64,000 nt of DNA from Enoplolaimus lenunculus (taxonomy: Eukaryota > Nematoda > Enoplea > Enoplida > Thoracostomopsidae), in the NCBI GenBank assembly GCA_030248215.1, contig JASANG010002502.1:62001-126000 (forward strand). Direction: 5' to 3'. Made by a program: the position numbers and the translations under genes. Below are positions 56,401-64,000 of the stretch, in pieces. The stretch's first letter is position 1. Every line of letters begins with the position of its first letter. The notes under the pieces are model-generated. The model was not told where the DNA came from. It searched no databases and worked only from the letters and a program-made list of their open reading frames with translations.

Positions 56401-57360
56401 TCTGAAATATATGTACTTATGACAACAATCAGATTTCAGGGAAACAGGCCGACTTTATATCGCACAATAAAAACAGTCGCAAAAGTCATATTAGTCATAC
56501 TAGCTGGCTTCGCAGTATTTTACACTATATACTTTATAATACCTGAAATTTCATAAATACGAACTGTCAGAACGTTGTTTAAGTTTAAACTTAACTTCAC
56601 TAAAATTATCTATTTACTACAAATACTCCCAACAGGTCTCTTAAGACAACTATCGCGTGTAGTATGTAAAAGCAAACTGCAAAAGGAAAAAGTTGGTCAA
56701 CAGGCTTCACCTTTGAGTGATGAATAACCCTCGCAGATATACTTAGGTTACGATGACGAATGCTTAATTAGGAATGGTCGGGATGCAGATACATGACTAA
56801 TTCAACATTTTACATAAGTTTAGTGTCTTTGGTCTAAGTCGACGATTGCTTAGTAAATGTGGTAGAGCGTTCGCTAAAGGACGCGCAGCTTAGCTTGATA
56901 GTCGAACCCACTCTGCGCCAGCTATTATTCTTGCTTTATTTATGTCATTTTTGGGTTATCAGGAAAACTGTTATTTCTCTTGCGTTTGTCCTTGAAAAAA
57001 TTAATTAAAAGCATCGTTCTCAAAAATTATAATCTTTAATTGTTAGGATTTGAGTCCTCGAAGTTGTAATGTATCCTATCTGTTTTTTAAACTTGTGTAT
57101 AATTAAACTTGGAATAGGTGTCGGCATCGGTATATCTTCAAAATAATCGGTATCGGCATCTGGAAAAAATTTGGTATCTGCACATCCCCAAGTAAGGATA
57201 GTACACTGTTTTATGATTTATTTGAAATAACTTTTTGTGAATGACATTGGTCGCTTCGCATGGCGTACTGCCCTTTAATATTTTACACACTGAGCTGCTA
57301 AAATATAGATGGAGACAGAAATTCCTTTCTATCTTTAAAAAATTAGGATCATGTTCAGGT
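56401..57360. other. Non-coding stretch with one tRNA-like fragment
   Basis: At 56855-56925 a weak tRNA-like sequence appears (GTGGTAGAGCGTTCGCTAAAG ... GATAGTCGAACCC-like), probably SINE-derived. Nothing else was recognised. Confidence 0.4.
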
Positions 57361-57545
57361 TTATGTAATAAAAATTCCGGGCCCTGGCTTGCCCGAAAAA
57401 TAAATCCGAGTCCGGGTCCGGGTTAGCATTCTTAAAAATTCCGGGTCCAGGGCCGGGGTTTTCTTCCAGAAAAATCGGGGTTCGGGATTTTTCCAGAAAA
57501 ATCCGGGTCCGGGCTTTTTCTGTAAAATCCGGACCCGGGTATTTA
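57361..57545 (+). repeat. CCGGGTCCGGG-rich tandem repeat
   Basis: Imperfect units of about 30 bp containing AAAAATCCGGGTCCGGG are repeated about six times. Low complexity; open frames on the - strand here are artefacts of the repeat. Confidence 0.8.
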
Positions 57546-57802
57546 TTTTTAAATGTTGCAACTCTAATTGATTGTAGTTTAGCTTTACAGAACCAAACAA
57601 TCATCGCCAATTTGTTCATGCGACATTTTTTGAAAATTGTTGCAAGTCAAAAGACACCCTGAGTAAATATATACATATGTATATATATTTGTAATACAAA
57701 TTATTCGTATATATGGTCGCAAAATGTGTAGTTCCGATTCCGGTATGAATTTGCTGTTTCGGCTTCGATATGATCCAGTTCCACTTTGCACCCTGATATC
57801 CA
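57546..57802 (+). repeat. MITE fragment, family B
   Basis: Signature CGCCAATTTGTTCATGCG at 57604, a TATACATATGTATATATAT insert, and the end CCAGTTCCACTTTGCACCCTG-like at 57802. Confidence 0.6.
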
Positions 57803-57849
57803 GTGAAAATGGGGGGTACACAGTTAACGAATGGACGACCTTGGTAAAA

Positions 57850-57965
57850 ATTGGGGCATGAAAGCATGTAAGACATTCTCGTCCTTGTGCATATGCGAAT
57901 ACACTGTACATGCACTGTATTGTATGTTGTCCGCCGCTCTGGTGGAGATGCAGTTAACTATACAA
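57850..57965 (+). repeat. SINE-like head fragment
   Basis: AAAGCATGTAAGACATTCTC and GTGCATATGCGAATACA match the heads at 20735 and 34165. The tRNA-like part is missing. Confidence 0.5.
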
Positions 57966-58124
57966 AGTGCGACCGGAATTCGCATCATTTATCTATTGAA
58001 TGGTTTTCGATGAGTTAACTTATCAATAAATCATTCTTGTTCGTGCTACGTTTTTGAGAATGGGAATCGGAATTTTGAACTTTTAATTGTAATCCTACTT
58101 GTGATATTTATTGCTTAAAAATGA

Positions 58125-58240
58125 AAAAAAACATATTGCCGAACTTTGTTGGATTTGGCTTTTGGATTCGGTTTTTCCACAACCGAATCCGAATCCGAAC
58201 CTCAAATTTTTGCCGAATCCGAACCTTTGTTGCCTCCCTG
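58125..58240 (+). repeat. Repeat with GAATCCGAACC units, second copy
   Basis: Same leader and end as 10080-10215, with one or two fewer units. Confidence 0.6.
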
Positions 58241-59100
58241 GTACTAAGCCTATTGCAATAAGCAAGATCATAACAGATTATATATGTTTAAAATAAATTA
58301 CGAAAAGTTTCGCTATCAGTATTGCCGGAACCTATTTCCAAAATTCTACTGTAGCCGGAGGTCAATTTTTTGTCGCGCCGGAGCTCGACCCAGATAACAG
58401 CCTTTTCAAGCTTAGTTTCGATTATTGCACGATCCACTGAGATGCTCATACCATACGTACTCCATGTGTGAAGGGATGACAGTCATTTAAGATGTAGAAA
58501 ACAATATTAATGAAACAGTTTGCATAGCTTAACAGTATTGTAACCAAATCGGAGCAGCATATTTATACCGGAATTGGATTCTTAACTGAAAATTTTGGTA
58601 CCATAAAGATAGTTTGCGTTAGCAAATTAATTTAGGGTGTCTGTTGACTGGCAGAAATTTTCAAAAACGTCGTACGAAATGTTGGCGGTGATTCTTTGGT
58701 TCTTTAAAACTAAACCATAAACAATTATTAAATAAGCAAACTCATAGAAGTTAGTTTAATAGATAAATTATACACAATTTTTATGCATAATATCACAAGA
58801 AGTAGGATAAAAATTTGAATTTCAAAATTCCGATTGCGATTGATTGTACAATCGGAATCGGAACTCGTTTGAATCGGAGTTGTAATCGGAAGCGCAATTC
58901 GGGTTGCACAATGCAATGCGATGGAAACTACCAAATTTGATCGTCGTTTGAGAATTCTACGGTTAGATCTAGCAAATTGGATTCGGTAGGGGCTGCAATG
59001 TTAGTAAAGAGATGGCCAGATGGAATATATAGTCGAAAGTGTGATAAAATTGTTATTTAAGTGCTGAATTATTGACTTATGTCAAAAGAGCAAATACGAT
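58241..59100. other. Repeat-derived non-coding stretch
   Basis: 58310-58395 is a family-A MITE fragment (GCCGGAACC..., GCCGGAGGTC). 58555-58700 and 58800-58910 are reverse or diverged family-B pieces. No gene was seen. Confidence 0.5.
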
Positions 59101-59149
59101 ATCAGCCGGCCAGAAAAATCAGTATTTGTCAATATCTGGTTCCGGTAAT

Positions 59150-59374
59150 CTGGCTTCTCCATAGCTTGAAAATTTCCGCCGGGGGTGCGTTTTTGAAAAT
59201 TTTTGACCTAGAAAAGTCCTGGGGAGCCCCCCAGCAAAAAAATTTGCTGGAGGGCATTTTGCTGGGGGGCGGCCGAAAATTCGCCGGGGGGCCTTTCCTG
59301 GGGGCGGCAAAATTTTCGCCGGGGGAAAATGAAAATTTCGAAAAGTGCTGGGTCCCCCGCTGTGGAGAAGCCAG
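59150..59374. mobile_element. G-rich palindromic MITE with 5 bp duplication, nested in a MITE
   Basis: The terminal inverted repeats CTGGCTTCTCCATAGC and GCTGTGGAGAAGCCAG differ by one base. The flanks are the duplicated GTAAT (59145-59149 and 59375-59379). The interior is built of GGGGGG/CCCCCC blocks separated by AAAATTTT-like stretches in near-mirror symmetry. It sits inside TTCCGGTA-type repeat DNA (59135 and 59395). Superfamily not determined. Confidence 0.82.
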
Positions 59375-59379
59375 GTAAT

Positions 59380-60027
59380 AAATTCGGTATTTTTCACTAG
59401 AATATTCCGGTACTTTCGGTATTGAATTTTTTCTCGTTCGAAAATTTAAGAATAATTGGCATATTATTCTAACTAATCTTTTCAAACATTGTCTTAGCGT
59501 GTATTGCAAAAATTTTCACTTTGTGTCATTCTCCATACTCTACCATACGTTTCAAAGCTACTTCATTTTTTTAAGGATTTTGGTCATTTAATTAACTTGG
59601 GTTCTCTGAAATTCATTAGAAATACATTGAGGGCGAAATTTGCTTTTGTTGAAAGTGAGGATCTACAAAACGCGAAATTTTGGTGAAAGATTTTGTTTCG
59701 AATCGCTAATTATTAAATAATTTTCCCGTTAAAAGCGATAAAATTGCTTAAAAACGAAACTCGTCGGTAACAAGGATTTTTTCGGTTACAGTTCCGGTAT
59801 TTTTTAACCTTGTGGTCCGGGTATTCTATAATTCCGGTTGAACATTGATTATTGTGTTAAAGCTTCAACCGAATGCCAAATAAATTACGTTCTTAACGAA
59901 ACATTGCTTAAGGTTGATAGCATTAGATGGAAACATAGGTTTGGCTTTTGACGCGTGGAAATAGATGCTTATCATTGAACGTTCGCTATGTGCATATTAA
60001 TTTTTTTTGCTAAATCTTGCGTTTCAG
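59380..60027. other. Repeat-derived stretch upstream of the first recognised PRC1 exon
   Basis: 59740-59850 resembles the right part of the family-A-like copy at 27900-28016. Earlier PRC1 exons may exist here or upstream but were not identified. Confidence 0.45.
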
Positions 60028-63000
60028 GGCAATCATCAAAATGCCGTCAATTGCACCAACGATGCAACAACTTATGCGAGCCATTACGGTTCTGTGTGCA
60101 GCGCTGCAACTCCCTAATATACAGGCGAGTCATGTTGGAGTAGTGCGCCGTTCACAATAATTTTGTCAACGGTGCCACAGAATATGCCATAGCCCAAGGC
60201 TATCACGAGGTCATTTTCAAAATGACCTCGTGATAGCCTTGGGCTATAAGCGAAATCGCTTATAGCTCAGGGCTATCACGTGTCAGCCCCTTCCTCGAAA
60301 CTCGTGATAGCTCTGAGCTATCACAAACCCCCTCGAATTTAGCCACACACACCACATACACAAACACAATACAAACGCACACAACGCAAATTAACACACA
60401 AACAACACACAAACCTATCAAGTTACTATTGTAAAATTTTCAAATATTCGTTTTAGCCCTGAACAAGGGCAACTTTTGTGGCACCGTTCGATTTTCAAAA
60501 TTTTGAGGAAGATGGAAAATTTTATGGTATGAAAGATATAGGCCATTTATAAGTCTACCCTACCACAGCATAAAATTTTCTAGTGGCCGAGCGTGATACG
60601 TGTGCATCAATACAGCGTAGTTACTTCAGTTCATAGCCTACTATATGCAAGCATTAATGAATTGGAAGCTGGACCATATTTAACATAAGTTTAAGTTAAA
60701 CTTCCAAAAATTCCGGTTTCTAGAAGAATGAGTTTTAAGATCCATTTTAAACTTTTCCAAGTTCAAAAATTTGAAAAAATTTTCCATTTGTTTCGTTTCC
60801 CCGTCAAAAACGCTTGACCCCGCCTTTCTACGTTTTAGCGATTAAATTAAGAGCTATGACCTGAAACAGTGTGACCTTACAACAGATGACCTTTGTACAT
60901 ATATTTCAAAACTTGAATATTGAACTGTTGCGTCGCACTTATGCCGCTTTCACGTTGCACGCACAGCAATAATTGCAACAGCAATATGCGTTTTGAAACT
61001 ACACAAGAAAATGTTAAAATTTGACCTTCAGTGACATTTTCAGCATAAAATTTTAGGTACATGTAGTGAGTGACCTCTGCTTTTCAATGCAAGACTGACC
61101 TCCATGGACTTTTTGTAAGCTGAAAATGATGGCCGTTTTTCACTGAAATTTTGAAGAGCGCAGCAAATATCAATTTCACGAATGAAATTGTGCGGAACAC
61201 GTCATACATAATTAACATGCTGAACAAATAGCTAATTTCCCGCAAACGAATATATGTTTGCGCATTCTTTGCGAGTTTCAATCAAGCATTTGAGATCGTT
61301 TCACTGGCAGACTGGGGAACGCGGCAATTAGAGACTGGTAGTCTCAGGCGTATGTTTAGACTTACGCGTAGACTTAGTAGGCACGGCCGTATAATTAAAA
61401 TTATCCAAACAATTAACACAATTATGCGCCGTTCACAATAAATATTTCTAGACACCCTTACGCCTGAAAATTTTTCTAAGTCTGTTCAAAAGCGTGAAAA
61501 TTTTCCCAAGTCTACTCAATGTTCCAAAATTTGAGGTTTGCCACAAAACTCCTCATAGCACTGAGCTAGCGTGCAGGGCAGAGGATTAAAATTCTAAAAT
61601 TAAATTTGTTGGTATCAAGTTTCATAACACACATAAACATATGTGTGTTATGAATATAAATATACATAGAAGAGGAAATTTTGTGATAGCTCAGGGCTAT
61701 CACGAGTTTCGAGGACGGGGCTGACACGTGATAGCCCTGAGCTATAAGCGATTTCTCTTATAGCCCAAGGCTATCACGAGGTCATGGAGGCTACGGATTC
61801 GGTTTTCAATTTTTTCTTGGCCGGTGCCATATGGCGCGCGGACAAGGCCAGAAAAACATCTTTGGAAAGGCTGAATTATTTTACAAGAAGTGAGGTTGTC
61901 CGTACTTGGTGTCCAGTTATCACTTGAAACTATTTCTTCCTATGACGCATTAAGATTTAGCTTGAACCCAGGCTTGAAATAAACTGCACGGATTGGCAAG
62001 AAACAAAAAAATTTACGTGAACAATTTTTAAGCTTGAAAACTTGATTAATTTAACCTGTACTTCAGTGATGAAATTTCTTATGAATTTTTTTGCAGTTCG
62101 GACAAAAATTTAAATTTTGTTTGTTGTAAAATCTTAGCTTCTTTTGGACCACGATGTTGAATGTTGACATATTTGTGTAGATTATGTATTAGAAGTTTAC
62201 TTGCAAACATATTTTAGGAGCCGTGCAGCATGGAGTACTTGCGCCAGCAACACGGAGAGCTGGTCCAAGAGAAAAGGCGCCGCCGCCAAGAATATAAAAG
62301 ATGGGCCTCAGTGCACGAGTGAGGGTTTATACTTGTAATTTAGACGCTTAGCTCAGTAACTCGCACATCAAAAGTGTCCAGATCTAGAGATTATCAAAAT
62401 ATATGTGAACACAATATACAAACTGAATTCTGATTGCCATATAAATGTTCGGCATTTTTATTCTTCAGTTTAAGGATTCCACCACACTGTCTCCTGTTTT
62501 GTATTATCGAAAGCAGTAACTTAATTTCGTTTTAAAGAATTTGAGATCGCAATGAGCAGAATTACTTTCATGCATGTGTTAATCTTCACTGACATTTCGT
62601 GGAAAATTTTATAGCGGCAATCTGGTATTGGTTTGTTCTAGCGAAGTCTCGATATGTCTTGATGAAGGTCCATCACCATATCGAGACATGCTGTCAAATC
62701 ATCCCACGGGAGTTCCAACACTACAAGAGATCGATGCACTGAGAACTCTCGCTGAGCAAAAAGCTGAAGAGTTGGTAAGTGTATAACACGTAGAAAATCT
62801 CACGATACCAGCTGTTTGAAAGGGATAGGAAGCTTACTGTTGCAGAAATGTGTTATACTCTATCAGAAATGATTTCCAGACAACTACAAATGTCATGTTG
62901 ATTTTTGCAAGCCCCGTGTTTCCGGCCTTGCCTGGTTGCGGCTAAATTTTGTTGAAACTAAGTTACGGTTCAATTATAACGTAACAAAAACCTAAATTCA

Positions 63001-64000
63001 GATTAACATCTGTTTGAAATTACAACCTTAATATTTCAAGTTTTCTAGTGTAGAAAGCTTCCAAGATGTTCGTTTTACGAATTCTCCTGCCAGGAATATG
63101 AGTTCATTGATTTGTAGGGCATGAAGAGAGAAGTCCTCGAGCTAATTCGAACCAAGCTCCAGGACTTCATCGGCATAACTGGAGAGCCAGTAACATTGAC
63201 TGAGCTCGAGCAAGAAATCCTTGCGTGGCCAGACAAGGATTACTTCATCTTCACGCCTGCCATGATCGAACGCCTCAACGAGTACCATGAAGAGGTATGC
63301 ATTGCCGTCAGTTACTTCTTAAAAAGTATATTACTTAGAAGCTACCGCATACGTTTGTATTCCGCTAATGGAGCCGAAATAATAAATACAGCGTTACAGT
63401 GGTATCTTTAGCTACTTTAAATAATTTAACTGAATGTATTTAAATTTTGAAACAGGCAAGAAGTTACTCATTTTTTAGTAATTTATTGCAAATAAAAATT
63501 TAGTGTTTCGGTTTTAACTTTGAAACACTTTTTATGAGAAAAGGAAAAGTTCCGAAAAGCAACCGAAAAGTTCAGTGTTTTGAGCTGGTACATTTATTCA
63601 TTAATTAGGTTATATACAACCGACCGTTTCAGCTTGATGACAATCGCCGCTTATTCTGGCTGCAGCGGGAGCGGTCCGGCGACATGGTGGCTCGAATTCG
63701 ACAGATGTGGGATGAGCTGGGCGTGCCGGCTCAAATGCGCCGTCGAATTTGTCTCGTAACACGCGGTAGGCAAACTTTATTGATGCTTGAAAGTGCTAAG
63801 TCTGAAATATAGCATGTTTAGTGATTGATTGCATTGATGTAGGGCTGATGATTGTAAAAACATGTGTTGGGTCAATTAGCATTGCATGCTTTCTTTTCAC
63901 TATCTGTTTTAGCGCGTGCAGAGCCGTTCTATATTTATATCTCATAGATTCTATTTCATTCTTTTGTACTAATAAATTCCAGAAAACTGCACCATCAAGC
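60028..64000 (+). CDS. PRC1: PRC1/Ase1/MAP65-family microtubule bundling protein, partial (runs off the window)
   Basis: The family cross-links antiparallel microtubules in the spindle midzone and is needed for cytokinesis. Recognised exons are 60028-60124, 62218-62318, 62642-62774, 63118-63294, 63633-63765 and 63983-64000+, with consistent phases. Their products line up in order with vertebrate PRC1: ITVLCAALQLPNIQ matches the LCxELxLPxFQ segment. MEYLRQQHGELVQEKRRRR matches LRTQVELMRKQKKERKQ. VPTLQEIDALRTLAEQKAEEL matches VPSLEELNQFR. The stretch ending PAMIERLNEYHEE matches the LENIATL region, and MVARIRQMWDELGVPAQMRR matches LRTQIRELWDRLQIPEEER. The sequence is coiled-coil and charged, as in the rod of PRC1. 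The true start lies upstream and was not found. The first exon's donor is CAG|GCGAGT, a GC-AG intron, if the join is right. The spectrin-like microtubule-binding part lies beyond the window. Confidence 0.82.
60146..61783. mobile_element. Inverted-repeat element in a PRC1 intron
   Basis: The termini at 60222-60333 and 61680-61783 are about 110 bp imperfect inverted repeats built of smaller palindromes (GATAGCCC...GGGCTATC, ATAAGCGA...TCGCTTAT). The sequence TGCGCCGTTCACAATA occurs at 60147 and 61425 and, reversed, at 35350. The internal block 61436-61705 is shared with 35080-35345. There is no coding capacity. It begins 22 bp after the inferred exon donor at 60124. It is probably a non-autonomous DNA transposon or two nested ones. 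Confidence 0.7.
60189..60247. repeat. Perfect 59 bp palindrome
   Basis: Two 29-base arms (ATAGCCCAAGGC...TCATTTT and its exact reverse complement) are separated by a single C. In RNA this would be a long perfect hairpin. It is at the left end of the inverted-repeat element and lies 65 bp downstream of a PRC1 exon. Confidence 0.95.
61784..62217. other. PRC1 intron sequence, nothing recognised
   Basis: AT-rich intron ending in the acceptor CATATTTTAG before 62218. No further exon or repeat was seen. Confidence 0.5.

Noticed and set aside
57335-57619. - strand frames rich in Gly/Pro (GPGP-type)
   Set aside because: Produced by the CCGGGTCCGGG tandem repeat.

Overview
The window is animal nuclear DNA, AT-rich and dominated by repeats. 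Evidence for this is split genes with GT-AG introns, introns of up to 9 kb, tRNA-derived SINE-like repeats, many short inverted-repeat transposons (MITEs) and a 14.6 kb Ty3/Gypsy retroelement. The phylum cannot be fixed from the sequence. The host genes point to an invertebrate metazoan with a transposon-rich genome.

Four host loci can be supported. (1) IDH3G, the gamma (regulatory) subunit of mitochondrial NAD isocitrate dehydrogenase, lies on the + strand at 1844-14223. It has nine exons whose phases all agree and encodes 388 aa. Its first exon, carrying the mitochondrial presequence, is separated from the rest by a 9 kb intron full of repeats. (2) An unrecognised histidine-rich secreted-type protein with a furin-like RQKR site lies on the - strand at 16427-18119 (415 aa from the visible start). 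(3) YARS2, mitochondrial tyrosyl-tRNA synthetase, lies on the - strand at 29589-33246. Its five visible exons keep correct splice sites and phases but contain three in-frame stop codons, so it is probably a decaying pseudogene. (4) The 5' half of a PRC1/Ase1/MAP65-family microtubule bundler starts at or before 60028 on the + strand and runs off the end of the window. One of its introns appears to use a GC donor.

Repeats by region. 0-10 kb: SINE-like and tRNA-derived copies, then a 3.6 kb segment bounded by about 160 bp inverted repeats (4884-8532). That segment contains a minisatellite, a hammerhead-ribozyme-like sequence on the - strand (5950-6018) and remnants of a zinc-finger coding region. 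14-32 kb: several hAT-type MITEs, four with recognisable 8 bp target duplications, a TA-flanked MITE, a fossil gag fragment (- strand), and the 3' end and long terminal repeat of a relative of the big Gypsy element, carrying a GGGACAGATG minisatellite. 35-53 kb: a recent Ty3/Gypsy element (36934-51576) with identical 912 bp LTRs. Beyond gag and pol it carries a PHD finger, a DEDDy-type 3'-5' exonuclease-like domain and 3.5 kb of coiled-coil and proline/glutamine-rich accessory coding sequence. It is flanked by two inverted copies of an 0.8 kb repeat. 53.6-55.2 kb: a tandem array of a 463 bp unit, each unit holding two tRNA-like sequences. 55-62 kb: more MITE fragments, a G-rich palindromic MITE with a 5 bp duplication, and a 1.6 kb inverted-repeat element, containing a perfect 59 bp palindrome, sitting in a PRC1 intron.

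The four host loci do not form a functional unit. IDH3G and YARS2 are both mitochondrial, but they lie on opposite strands 15 kb apart and share no visible regulation. The most unusual content is the exonuclease/PHD-bearing Gypsy element, the ribozyme-like sequence in the inverted-repeat segment and the stop-bearing YARS2.
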